Shown here: one piece after another, positions 1 to 9,423 of the stretch | How positions within the stretch are numbered: the first letter of the stretch is position 1 | Layout of the letters: each line of letters begins with the position of its first letter | Assembly: GCF_020524905.1 (NCBI RefSeq) | Contig: NZ_JAIVKI010000006.1 | Location: 124,001 to 188,000, forward strand | Length of the DNA stretch: 64,000 nucleotides | Origin: Microbulbifer variabilis | GTDB taxonomy: Bacteria; Pseudomonadota; Gammaproteobacteria; Pseudomonadales; Cellvibrionaceae | Direction of reading: 5' to 3' | Notes under the pieces: generated by a model | What the model was told of the DNA's origin: nothing | What the model saw: only the letters and a program-made list of their open reading frames with translations | Databases searched by the model: none | Translations under genes and position numbers: made by a program

Positions 1-1
1 T

Positions 2-3000
2 GACGGCGAAGATGCATCCGAACTGATAATCACCATCGAAGAATCTGATTACGGCATCGATGTGACCGATACCGCCATTGAGATCATTGCCGAGGGGGGA
101 GATGGAGAAAGCGCCTCCGGCACTAGCGGCGCCGCCGGCGAGGCTGGTGGTATGACCAATGAGGTGAGTGTCACCATTGATGACGCGCCTGTCACTGCTG
201 GCGGTGCGGGTATTCTGGGTATCAGTTATGGGGGCTCTGGAGGGGATGGCGCTTTTGACGAGAATGAGCTCGATGAAACCACTGGCGGCGCTGGCGGCGC
301 GGGCGGCGTTGCGGCGTCGGTCGTTATAGAGCTTTCGGAGGAGATGACCTTTATCAGTCAAGATGGCATCGGTATCCAGGCCAGTGTTAAGGGCGGTGAT
401 GGCGGAAACGGTGGTGATGCTAACACCAATTTTTTTGCCGATTCTTATGGTGGCGCCGGCGGGGATGGCGGCGAAGTTGCGGGTGTCAATATCAAAAATG
501 TTGATTCTTCTGGCGAGGTGACAGGCTCTATCTCGATTACCAGTAGCGGTGACTACGATCACGGCATCGTCGCGGAACTGGTTGGCGGTGATGGCGGCCA
601 GGGGGGGATTGGCTCGGGGGATACCAGTTATGGCGGGGATGGTGGTAACGGCGGCGTCGCCAATGATGCGGACGTTACCCTGGAAGAAGTGACGATCACC
701 ACCAGCGGTGAGGAGGCCCAGGGACTGCTGGTGCGCAGTTATGGCGGAGCGGGCGGTGCCGGTGGGCAGCCCGGCGTGGCGTTTAGCGTGAATGGCGCCG
801 ATGGCACGGCGGCGGCCGGTGGTGAGGTCAATATCGCCTTTACCGGCTCTATCACCACCTCTGGCACTGAAGCGCGGGCCATGCTGTTTCAGTCGGTGGG
901 CGGTTTCAGTGGCGACGGCGGCGATGCCGGCAGCTCCTTCAATGCCTATGGTGCGAACACTACCTCTGCCGAGGCCGATGGCGGCGCCATTACGGTCAGC
1001 ATTGGCAGTGGCAGCTCGCTGACGACAACCGGCGATGTGGCTCCGGCCCTTACTGCGCACAGTGTGGGTGGCAGCGGTGGAGCTGGCAGCTCCTCTAACG
1101 ATATCAGTGCGCTCGGCAGCTCGGGCAGCTCAGGTGGTGACGGCGGAGAAGTTAACGTCACCATAGATGACGCCAGCTTTTCCACTGCGACCGAAAAATC
1201 GACGGCGATCCTACTGCAGAGTATCGGCGGCGGTGGCGGCAGCGGCGGATCATCGACAGGAATCACAGCAGTCGGCGGTTCTGGTGGCAGTGGTGGTGAT
1301 GGGGGAGAGGTATTTCTCACCGTCAGCGAAGCGACGATTACCACGGCAGACGACAATTCCTACGGTATCAGTATCGCCAGTATCGGCGGTGGTGGCGGAA
1401 CGGCGGGCTCCGCTAGTGGTATCGAGTCAGTCGGTGGCACCGGTGGCGATGGCGGCAGTGGGGATAAAGTGCAGCTCGAAGCAGACGAGCTAACCATTAC
1501 TACCGAGGGTGATGATTCGGATGCGATTCTAATTCAATCCCTCGGCGGCGGTGGTGGCGATGGTGGTGGCGCCTTCTCCCTAAGTGCCGAGTTCTCGGCC
1601 GCTTATGGGGGCACGGGTGGAGATGGTGGCACGGGTGGTGAGGTGATCATCAAGCCGGATACGGATAGCAGTTTGTCCATCACCACCAGCGGCTCACGCT
1701 CCTCTGGCATCGTGGCTCATTCTATCGGAGGTGGTGGCGGCACCGGTGGCGCCGATATTTCGATCAGCGCCGGTATTCTGGTTGACGTCGATCTTGGCAT
1801 GAGTGGTGGCGGCGGCAACGGTGCAGATGCTGATTCGGTTACGGTCGACATCGATGCCGATGTGATGACCTCGGGCAACCACTCCAAGGGCATCGAAGCC
1901 CGCTCCGTGGGTGGGGGCGGCGGCAGTGCCGGCTACGACATTTCAGTCAGTGATGCCACCGGGCTGGATTTTTCTTTCACTACCGGCGGGACCGGTGGTG
2001 AAGCCGGCGATGGTGAGGAGGTGACCGTGGACATTAGCGGCTCCATTACCACCACTGGCGATTTTTCCTCGGCCCTGGTGGCGGAATCCATCGGTGGTGG
2101 TGGTGGTGACTCCTCTTACTCCTTCAATGGTACCGGTTGGGATATTGGCTCCCTCGAAGTCACTCAGGGCGGTAGTGGCGGTGAGGGCGGTGATGGCAAC
2201 GAGGTTAATGTCACCAGCAGTAGCACTATTTCCACAGACGGATACTCCTCACACGGAATCTACGCTCTGAGCCTCGGCGGTGGTGGCGGCGATGCAAGTT
2301 GGGCTTTTTCTGGCGACGCCTTCGAAATGGCAAGCGTGAATGTTGCCGTCGGTGGCGAAGGCGGTGACGGCGGTGATGGTGATCAAGTCTGTGTTGTTAC
2401 TGAGTCAGAAAGCATAACCGTGATGGAAGACCAGTCTTACGGTATTTATGCCCAATCGATTGGCGGCAATGGTGGTAGTTCCTCTTTTACCATCGCCGGT
2501 GATGTCTCGGGCGGAGCGTCGGTGAATCTAAGCACCGGGGGAGATGGTGGCGCCGATGGCAATGCCGACAATGTCGAAGTGACTTCAGCCAGTACTATCA
2601 AAACTGAGGGTGACAGCGGGTTTGGTATCTTTGCCCAGAGTGTTGCCGGAACCGGGGGCAGTGCGGGTATGACGGTTTCTGGCAGTGTCGTCGAATTTGG
2701 CAATGTTGAAGGTTCAGTGGAAGGCAGCGGCGGTGATGGCGGCAGTAGCGGTACGGTGACCGTGAACAATACCGGTAGCATCACTACCGAGGGCAACAAT
2801 GCCATTGCAATTTATGCCAACTCCAATGGCGGCGGTGGCGGCTCGGCCACCGGCAGTATTTCGGCGTCCGGTTTGACCATGGATGATGTGACCTATGCCA
2901 TCGGCGGCAATGGAGGCACCAGCGGCACGGGCGGAGACGTTTCGGTAACCAGTAGCGGCACATTATCGACGGAGATGCCGAACGCGACGGGCATCAAGGC

Positions 3001-6000
3001 AACCAGTACCGGCGGTGATGGCGGTAATGGTGGCTTTGCTTTTACCGGCGGCCTTGATGCGAGTGAATATGTCGCCGGCAATGTATCGGTCACTGTTGGT
3101 GGTGATGCCGGCAGTGGCAATACCGGCGGGGGTGTCACGATTGATAATACTGGCGATATCACTACCTCAGACATCTTTGCGACAGGGATTACCGCGGTTT
3201 CCACCGGAGGCAGTGGAGGTACCGGTGGCTCGGTGTATTCGGGCCAGATTGAGGCATCTTCCGGTTATTCCGCCGATGTCGATGTCACCATCGGCGGTGA
3301 TGGCGGTGATTCCGGGCAGGGTGGCGATGTGAAGGTCACCAATTACGGGACTATTAGTACCTCTAGTTTCTACTCCCACTCAATCTTTGCCAAATCGGTC
3401 GGTGGTAATGGAGGTTCTGGGGGGAGTGCCTACACAGTTTCCCTAATTGGAACTCAAGATGGCTCTATTTCTTTTGACCTTTCTCTCGGTGGCAGCGGTG
3501 GCGAAGGGGCTGTCGCTGGAGAAGTGACCGTGGATAACTATGGTGAATTGACAACCGTAGAAGGCAGCTCAGATGGCATCCATGCCTCTTCGATTGGTGG
3601 TAACGGGGGTACTGGTGGAAATGCGGGTTCAATCATAATCGATATCACGACCGATTCAGCTCAAAGCCTGGCGGCGATATCGGCAACGATTGATGTGGGC
3701 GGTTCCGGTGGCAGTGGAGCGGATGCGGATACCGTAACCGTCAACAATTACGAAAGTATTACCACCTCGGGTGAGGTGGCCAGTGGCATCTTTGCCCAAT
3801 CCGTTGGCGGCGGCGGTGGGGCCGGTGGCTCCGCATCGAGCTATGTGGTGCAAGTGGCAACCTCTAGTGACAGCGGTTCCAACGATACCGATTTTGAATT
3901 GACGGTTTCCATTGGCGGCGACGGTGAAGGCGGCGGCGATGGCGAAGACGTGAACGTCACTAACACCGAAACACTGACGACGTCAGGCATCGCCTCCCAT
4001 GGCATTTTTGCTCAGTCCATTGGTGGTGGTGGCGGTACTGGCGGCGACGGCGGCGGTGGCATTCAAGCCTTTACCAGCAATGATGTGGCCGATGATATTG
4101 CCACCTTTATCAGTGCAATCGACACGGTTGCCGGCTTTAGCCTGACGTCTTTGGTTGCCGATTATGAGATTGAGGTTGGTGGCTCGGCCGGTGTCTCCGG
4201 TGATGCCGGCGCGGTGACCGTCACCAACAGTGGTGATATCACTACATCAGGGGACAGCGGTGCCGCCATCGTTGCTCTTTCGGTAGGCGGTGGAGGTGGC
4301 TCCGGAGGCGATGGCTCTGGCGGCTTTCTTACCAAAGTCGCCCTTGCCGAAGGCGGCAGTGGTGGCGGTGATGGCGATGACGTCACGATCACCAACAGCG
4401 GCACCATTTCCACTTCCGGTAAGGGGGCCATGGGTATTTATGTGCAATCTGTTGGCGGTGGTGGCGGTACTGCAGGGGACCCTGAATTAGGGCTCGGCGT
4501 GATTTCCAGCGAACTCAATATCGGCCTCGGCGTAGCGGCCTCGGGCGATTCCGGCGATGGCGGCAATGCCGGCGATGTGACCATCTGTGTCGATGGGGAA
4601 ATCATCACCAGCGGCGATTACGCCCATGGTGTCTGGGCCCAGTCGATCGGCGGCGGCGGTGGCGCGGCTGGATCGGAAGCCGATGATACCTACCTGGGCG
4701 GTAGTGCCGGCGCGGGCGGAAATGGCGGCAAGGTCACGGTCGAAACCACCGAAGAGATCGAGGTCTCCGGGGAATGGTCTGTCGGCATCTTTGCCCAGTC
4801 GGTTGGCGGTGTCTCCGGTGACAATAGCAACAGTAATTATGACAACACCGCCGGCGATGTAGAGATCATTGTGGGGGACGATATTAGCGCAACCGGCACG
4901 AGTTCCCGCGCCATTCTGGCACAGAGCCAGGGCTCGGAAAGCAGCGGAAGCATCAGTATCACCATAAAAGACGATGCCGAGGTGCTGGCCGACCGAGACG
5001 CAGATTCCGCCATTGTGCTGATCGATGGCGACAGCAATACCATCACCATTGAGGAGGGCAGTACCCTGGTGCGCGATCTCGACAACAGCGGTGGCTTTGG
5101 CTATACCGTGGACGCCACGGGTGGAACGGTCACTATCCAAAATGCAGGCACCTTTACCGGCTCCGTCTCTCTCGACTTTAGCTATGACCAATACCTGACC
5201 AACGAGAGTACCGGCACTCTGCAGCTCGGCACCAACTTCTCTATGGGAGATGACTCAACGACAAATGAGCTCAAAAACGAGGGGCTGATGACGGCAGGAT
5301 TCGTGGATGAAATCTGGACCAGCGATGTGGCAGTCAAGTTGATCGTCCAGGATACCAGCGGCATCCTGTGGGTCGACTATGAGATGGGCGACAGCGAGGA
5401 CGACGGCAGTGCCGACCTGATCTCGACTAGCCTTGAGGCCATACTGAACGGTTTTGTGGAACCCAATATCATCTCCGGCACCAACCTGCTGACCTCTGGG
5501 GAAAGCGGCACGGTCACCATATTCAAAGCGGATGAGGTGTATAGCGATATTGGCTTGAGCATCGACAGCGACAGCGTCACCGTGTCCTATGCGCTGGATT
5601 TTAATGACGACGAAACCGAACTTTATATGACCTATACGGTGGACTATTCCGCATCCACTACCACCACCTCCTCGGACGATGACTCGGATAGTGCCACTGC
5701 CCTGGGGGCCAATGCATCGGGGCAGACCACCTTGATCAAAACCCGTTCGCCACTATCGAAAGAGTCGCTGTCTTTTGTCTCTTATCTGGATAAGATCATT
5801 GTCGATGTGCGGGATACCTTTGATGACGGCTCGGATGAATATTCGGATATGTCCGATATGACGACATTGTTCCTGAAAACCAACTCGACTTCTGATCTCG
5901 ATACCTATTATCGCGAACACAACCCCAATGAATCCGGTGCGTCGGGAATCATTGCATCGCGGACGGTAAGAATCGTACACGACTTGCTGAATAGTTGCCC

Positions 6001-6868
6001 GAATCTCGACCACACATCCTTGGATCAGTTTATGCTCCAGGAATCCTGTGAATGGGGAATGATTACGGGCAACAATTTTGACCAGGACAGAACTAATTAC
6101 AACCCAGGATATGACGAGCATTGGGTGGGGTTGATGGGTGGAGTCCAGCGGGAAATTCGTCCAAAACTCTTATACGAGGTGGCTGTCGGTTTCGATCGAT
6201 TTTGGTTGGATGACACCAATTTCAAACAGGATGGTTATCGCCTCCAGGGCGGTGGCGCCATCAAGAAAGAAATCGGCGAGACAACACTGTCAGCCATGCT
6301 TAGCGCTGGCCTTTTTGATTACAACTATTCTCGTAGCTATCACACCTATAGCGGCAGTTATAAGGCAAAGAGTAGCCCGTTTGGTGGCTTTATCGGCGGC
6401 GAGTTGCGTGCCTCGAAAGTATTTACCAATGGTGATTATCTGATAAAGCCAGCTATTGGACTGATGGCCATGCAGGTTTGGCAAGAAAGTTTCCGGGAAA
6501 AGGGCAAAGGCGACTTTAATTGGTCGATCGATAATTTGTCTAAGGGCTTTGCTGCCGTGAGGCCTGCGGTGGAATTTGGGGAAAGTCTAAATTACGGTGA
6601 CTTGTCGGGAATAATCTATACCCGCTTTGGAGTAACGGCGTTTTTGAACGACCCGGATGTGAAAATGGATGCTCGCTATTCGAGCTTTGATGGGGCCCTG
6701 TCAACTTTCGGGTTTGACCTTGATAACGACCGGGTTTACGGTGAATTTTCAGCAGGTTTGGAACTGACGGTTAACGAAAACTTCATTCTCTCCTTCATTG
6801 CTCGAGGGGCTGTTTCGGAAAACACACGCCAGGCAGGTGGGTCAGTACAGCTTCGGCACAGATTTTAG
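2..6868 (+). CDS. Giant Gly/Asp-rich autotransporter (type V secretion), 5'-truncated by the window edge
   Basis: The reading frame is open to the left edge (from base 2; the GTG at 62 is only an internal codon), so the signal peptide and start lie outside. About 2,290 residues are visible. The passenger is built from some 20-odd tandem modules of roughly 70-90 residues. Each pairs an ITT-x-G strand segment with G-I-x-A-x-S-(I/V)-G-G followed by a G-G-x-G-G-x-G-G loop rich in Asp, which suggests a long beta-helix with possible calcium-binding turns. After a Ser/Asp linker (near 5660-5710) and a Cys pair, the last ~280 residues form an autotransporter beta-barrel (Y/F/W-alternating strands, terminal Phe in RHRF). 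Inferred role: self-secreted surface adhesin or biofilm protein; the passenger's target is unknown. Codon use is G-rich because of the repeats, which creates many false frames on both strands. Barrel assignment is confident; function is not. Confidence 0.85.
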   Translation, partial: DGEDASELIITIEESDYGIDVTDTAIEIIAEGGDGESASGTSGAAGEAGGMTNEVSVTIDDAPVTAGGAGILGISYGGSGGDGAFDENELDETTGGAGGAGGVAASVVIELSEEMTFISQDGIGIQASVKGGDGGNGGDANTNFFADSYGGAGGDGGEVAGVNIKNVDSSGEVTGSISITSSGDYDHGIVAELVGGDGGQGGIGSGDTSYGGDGGNGGVANDADVTLEEVTITTSGEEAQGLLVRSYGGAGGAGGQPGVAFSVNGADGTAAAGGEVNIAFTGSITTSGTEARAMLFQSVGGFSGDGGDAGSSFNAYGANTTSAEADGGAITVSIGSGSSLTTTGDVAPALTAHSVGGSGGAGSSSNDISALGSSGSSGGDGGEVNVTIDDASFSTATEKSTAILLQSIGGGGGSGGSSTGITAVGGSGGSGGDGGEVFLTVSEATITTADDNSYGISIASIGGGGGTAGSASGIESVGGTGGDGGSGDKVQLEADELTITTEGDDSDAILIQSLGGGGGDGGGAFSLSAEFSAAYGGTGGDGGTGGEVIIKPDTDSSLSITTSGSRSSGIVAHSIGGGGGTGGADISISAGILVDVDLGMSGGGGNGADADSVTVDIDADVMTSGNHSKGIEARSVGGGGGSAGYDISVSDATGLDFSFTTGGTGGEAGDGEEVTVDISGSITTTGDFSSALVAESIGGGGGDSSYSFNGTGWDIGSLEVTQGGSGGEGGDGNEVNVTSSSTISTDGYSSHGIYALSLGGGGGDASWAFSGDAFEMASVNVAVGGEGGDGGDGDQVCVVTESESITVMEDQSYGIYAQSIGGNGGSSSFTIAGDVSGGASVNLSTGGDGGADGNADNVEVTSASTIKTEGDSGFGIFAQSVAGTGGSAGMTVSGSVVEFGNVEGSVEGSGGDGGSSGTVTVNNTGSITTEGNNAIAIYANSNGGGGGSATGSISASGLTMDDVTYAIGGNGGTSGTGGDVSVTSSGTLSTEMPNATGIKATSTGGDGGNGGFAFTGGLDASEYVAGNVSVTVGGDAGSGNTGGGVTIDNTGDITTSDIFATGITAVSTGGSGGTGGSVYSGQIEASSGYSADVDVTIGGDGGDSGQGGDVKVTNYGTISTSSFYSHSIFAKSVGGNGGSGGSAYTVSLIGTQDGSISFDLSLGGSGGEGAVAGEVTVDNYGELTTVEGSSDGIHASSIGGNGGTGGNAGSIIIDITTDSAQSLAAISATIDVGGSGGSGADADTVTVNNYESITTSGEVASGIFAQSVGGGGGAGGSASSYVVQVATSSDSGSNDTDFELTVSIGGDGEGGGDGEDVNVTNTETLTTSGIASHGIFAQSIGGGGGTGGDGGGGIQAFTSNDVADDIATFISAIDTVAGFSLTSLVADYEIEVGGSAGVSGDAGAVTVTNSGDITTSGDSGAAIVALSVGGGGGSGGDGSGGFLTKVALAEGGSGGGDGDDVTITNSGTISTSGKGAMGIYVQSVGGGGGTAGDPELGLGVISSELNIGLGVAASGDSGDGGNAGDVTICVDGEIITSGDYAHGVWAQSIGGGGGAAGSEADDTYLGGSAGAGGNGGKVTVETTEEIEVSGEWSVGIFAQSVGGVSGDNSNSNYDNTAGDVEIIVGDDISATGTSSRAILAQSQGSESSGSISITIKDDAEVLADRDADSAIVLIDGDSNTITIEEGSTLVRDLDNSGGFGYTVDATGGTVTIQNAGTFTGSVSLDFSYDQYLTNESTGTLQLGTNFSMGDDSTTNELKNEGLMTAGFVDEIWTSDVAVKLIVQDTSGILWVDYEMGDSEDDGSADLISTSLEAILNGFVEPNIISGTNLLTSGESGTVTIFKADEVYSDIGLSIDSDSVTVSYALDFNDDETELYMTYTVDYSASTTTTSSDDDSDSATALGANASGQTTLIKTRSPLSKESLSFVSYLDKIIVDVRDTFDDGSDEYSDMSDMTTLFLKTNSTSDLDTYYREHNPNESGASGIIASRTVRIVHDLLNSCPNLDHTSLDQFMLQESCEWGMITGNNFDQDRTNYNPGYDEHWVGLMGGVQREIRPKLLYEVAVGFDRFWLDDTNFKQDGYRLQGGGAIKKEIGETTLSAMLSAGLFDYNYSRSYHTYSGSYKAKSSPFGGFIGGELRASKVFTNGDYLIKPAIGLMAMQVWQESFREKGKGDFNWSIDNLSKGFAAVRPAVEFGESLNYGDLSGIIYTRFGVTAFLNDPDVKMDARYSSFDGALSTFGFDLDNDRVYGEFSAGLELTVNENFILSFIARGAVSENTRQAGGSVQLRHRF

Positions 6869-6994
6869 GAACAATAGAGTTTAAAGCTGTAGTTTGGGCT
6901 TTACGCGATAACACCTGAACTTCTTCGAAGGCATTTTCCATATAAGCCCGAGTTACTACAGCTTTACTCCAAGAAAAAAAGAAAAATCAGAACT

Positions 6995-7013
6995 AGCCCA
7001 CTTTAAGTGGGCT
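6995..7013 (-). terminator. Hairpin terminator between convergent genes
   Basis: Perfect 9-bp stem AGCCCACTT/AAGTGGGCT with a 1-nt loop. Read on the minus strand it is followed by an AG-TTCTGA spacer and then a U-rich tract, so it best serves the minus-strand phosphodiesterase; it may also stop the autotransporter transcript. Confidence 0.6.
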
Positions 7014-7053
7014 TTATACGACCACAAACGAGTCGCGATGCCTGGATTTACAG

Positions 7054-8541
7054 CTATCTCGCAAATTCAACCTGAAAGAACTCCCAGGCCTGTTGGTTAT
7101 CTGAAGCGGATAAATTACGATTTGCATCCGCCATTACATACTTTCCATGCGCTGTTTTTAAAGTCACTCTGTCGTTTGCATTTAAACATGCCCATCCGTT
7201 GGTATGGTTGTAAAGAGTAAATTTTTCCCAGCTCATGGCGACACCAGCTCTGACATCGACATTATGATTGTTATACGGCGTGGCGCGTAAGTAATGCCCG
7301 TTATGAGAGCGTATCGAAACCGTATCTCCACTCTGAATACAGCGATGATCCACCCACGGCTGAATATTGCCTTTTTGCTCTAATGCAAGAGTAAAAGTTT
7401 CCCATTCCGCAGCAGGAGCGGGCATGTTTTTTGCCTCATCGTTACCACCATAAACTGCTTGAATACGTGTGTTGTGGTGAGTGTTGAGCAGGGAAGCGGT
7501 ATGGGCTCTTGCATAAGTGGATGAATAAGACGTTGCGTGATTTGTCCAATTAATTGTTGCAGTAATGGGGTTGTGGTCACTGATACTCTGATGAACCTCA
7601 TCATAACGATTAGTAGAGAAGCTAATTTGCGAATTACCACGAAATGCAATGTGGTCAACGCCTTTACAGGGTCCCTTGATATCATTGATATTGGTATTGC
7701 CAGCAGCGTAACTGACCTGACTGCAAGCCCAGGTTAAGCCTAAATCTGTGGCCCAGCGCCCCAATTCTGACTGATCAGGGCCCGGTTGCCAGCCACCGTT
7801 GTCGATCCATGCATTGAAGTCTCCCATCACAATAACAGGGTAACCCACCGAATTTTGTTGGATAAACTGTTTTAGCTGATTGAACTGGCCCGTTTTTTCT
7901 TGACCATTACTGGTGTCCATATGGGTATTGTAAAAGTGAACTTTCAAGTCTTTTGCCAGCTGAACTTCGGTGAATGTGAAGCCTTTCTCCGTTTCACAAT
8001 CAGGACTTGAACCATTTGCTATAAAGTCCGCATAGGTACCCTTACAGCTTGAATATTCGATATGGAGCTGTCTGCCATTGATAGGGTGTTTGGAAATAGT
8101 ACTTAAACCGTCGCCAAAGCTGAAAATTCCACCCTGGAAGTGATCACTTCTATAAGGGTATTCTGTTGGGCTAAGTGAAGACATAACGGCATAGTTTCTA
8201 ACCCAGTTCTCCTGAAGCCCGACAATATCGTAGGCCTGCCCGGTGATATAAGTGGAAGAGAATAACGAGGCTTGACTATCTGAAATCCCCTGCAAGCCTT
8301 CTGGAAAGCCCTTGATATTGGCCGCCATTATTTTAATTTGACCGCTCTGCCCAGCTAAGTGCTCCGGTTGGCTATAGCCTTGATTACCCACTGTGCCTGT
8401 AAATCCGACCTGAGTGCTGGAGCTAATCAAAATATCCCAAATTTCAGAAAAGGTGATCGCTGAAGCGGAAAAACTAAAACTCAGGCTTCCTACAATAAAT
8501 GCAGTTTTTATTAGTTTATTTTTCATTTTATTGTTGTCCAT
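7054..8541 (-). CDS. Secreted endonuclease/exonuclease/phosphatase-fold hydrolase (sphingomyelinase-like) with C-terminal beta-trefoil
   Basis: 495 residues. An N-terminal Sec signal (about residues 6-28, ending SASA) is followed by a DNase I-like domain (about 65-335). Visible motifs are the metal-binding QEN, NTHMD, GDFNAW and the final SDHNP, which carries the catalytic His. This set matches bacterial neutral sphingomyelinases and secreted phosphodiesterases. The last ~110 residues (GHYLRA, GKYVMADA) form a fascin/ricin-like beta-trefoil that may bind a glycan, lipid or polymer. Substrate cannot be decided from sequence; a secreted nuclease is the alternative. ATG at residue 6 is an equally good start and neither has a clear ribosome site. 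The gene is monocistronic and convergent with the autotransporter. Confidence 0.75.
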   Translation of the reverse strand: MDNNKMKNKLIKTAFIVGSLSFSFSASAITFSEIWDILISSSTQVGFTGTVGNQGYSQPEHLAGQSGQIKIMAANIKGFPEGLQGISDSQASLFSSTYITGQAYDIVGLQENWVRNYAVMSSLSPTEYPYRSDHFQGGIFSFGDGLSTISKHPINGRQLHIEYSSCKGTYADFIANGSSPDCETEKGFTFTEVQLAKDLKVHFYNTHMDTSNGQEKTGQFNQLKQFIQQNSVGYPVIVMGDFNAWIDNGGWQPGPDQSELGRWATDLGLTWACSQVSYAAGNTNINDIKGPCKGVDHIAFRGNSQISFSTNRYDEVHQSISDHNPITATINWTNHATSYSSTYARAHTASLLNTHHNTRIQAVYGGNDEAKNMPAPAAEWETFTLALEQKGNIQPWVDHRCIQSGDTVSIRSHNGHYLRATPYNNHNVDVRAGVAMSWEKFTLYNHTNGWACLNANDRVTLKTAHGKYVMADANRNLSASDNQQAWEFFQVEFAR

Positions 8542-9027
8542 GGTTTAAGTTAGCTGATTATAATTTTTATAAATTATTCTTTGGGAACATGCTTTTGGTT
8601 GAGGACGATATGGGTTGTATGCTTATGCTTGATTTGCCACCTCCTTGATTCATTGTCGCGGCTGAATATAAATGGCGTCTATTTGGATATAACCTTATAG
8701 AGTCTCCAGGGAGTTTAATGATAGTTACTGAATGCTGTTTATCAATAAATAATCCACCAATAAATAAGAAGAGACGTAATGGCCAAGGCTTAACACATAG
8801 GAATGTGCAAAAGAATTAGAGAATAGTAATTACCAGGAGAATAATGGGCAGGTGATACGAGTTAGTACCATGTGAATAGTAGCTTCAGTTCAATATTAGA
8901 CTGGCCAGTTCCGCTTGTTGTCTTAGCTGCCAGCCTGATTAACAATGGTTACAACTTGAGTACACAGCGCCAACCTCGGGTGTAAGCACCTGAGAAATAT
9001 TAACAATAATGTAGTAGGTGTACATAC
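8542..9027. other. Intergenic region between divergent genes, with a small hairpin
   Basis: About 490 bases without a convincing gene; it must hold the promoters of both divergent genes. The only structure I see is an 8-bp inverted repeat at 8975-8994 (CTCGGGTG/CACCTGAG around TAAG, one G-T pair), 33 bases before the cytochrome start. It could be an operator or leader hairpin. Confidence 0.35.
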
Positions 9028-9417
9028 ATGGAACTGGTAGGACCTCACCGGAGCCTCAGGCTTCTCTGCGCCCCCCTTCTTTTGGGTGTATTAATGGCTG
9101 GTTGTTCGGAATCCCCCGAGAATAGCCCCGAAAACCGTTTGGCTTTAGCTCAACAAGCACTCACCCTGACGCCGACTGATCCTGAGATAGCCGAGATATA
9201 TCAGCGAACCTGTCGTAGCTGTCATAGTACCGGTGCCAGTGCGGCGCCACTCACTGGAGATATTGCCAGTTGGGAACCGCGTTTGGATAAGGGAATGGAT
9301 GTACTGGTTGAACATGCAATTAATGGTTTCCAGGGTATGCCGCCCCTGGGCCTTTGTTTCGAGTGTTCACCGGATCAGTTTGAGCAGTTGATCGCCTTTA
9401 TGGCCACTGCGGAGTGA
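9028..9417 (+). CDS. Cytochrome c5-like lipoprotein
   Basis: 129 residues. An N-terminal signal ends in a lipobox (LMAG-Cys at about residue 26), so the mature protein should be anchored to a membrane facing the periplasm. One c-type haem site, CRSCH (about residues 58-62), and a distal GMPPLGLC segment supplying the axial Met and the extra cysteine pair are typical of cytochrome c5/c555. It is a one-electron carrier. The start is supported by AGGTG eight bases upstream. The Tat-exported FAD enzyme begins six bases after its stop, so the two are almost certainly co-transcribed and this cytochrome is the likely electron acceptor (inference). Confidence 0.85.
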   Translation: MELVGPHRSLRLLCAPLLLGVLMAGCSESPENSPENRLALAQQALTLTPTDPEIAEIYQRTCRSCHSTGASAAPLTGDIASWEPRLDKGMDVLVEHAINGFQGMPPLGLCFECSPDQFEQLIAFMATAE

Positions 9418-9423
9418 GGGAAT

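Noticed and set aside
946-5191. Many long frames on both strands inside the autotransporter
   Set aside because: They are Pro/Ala- or Val-rich shadows produced by the Gly-codon repeats of the real gene.
2-5700. Repeats in the first 6 kb considered as a CRISPR or satellite array
   Set aside because: The repeats are in-frame protein modules of variable length with no constant spacer structure.
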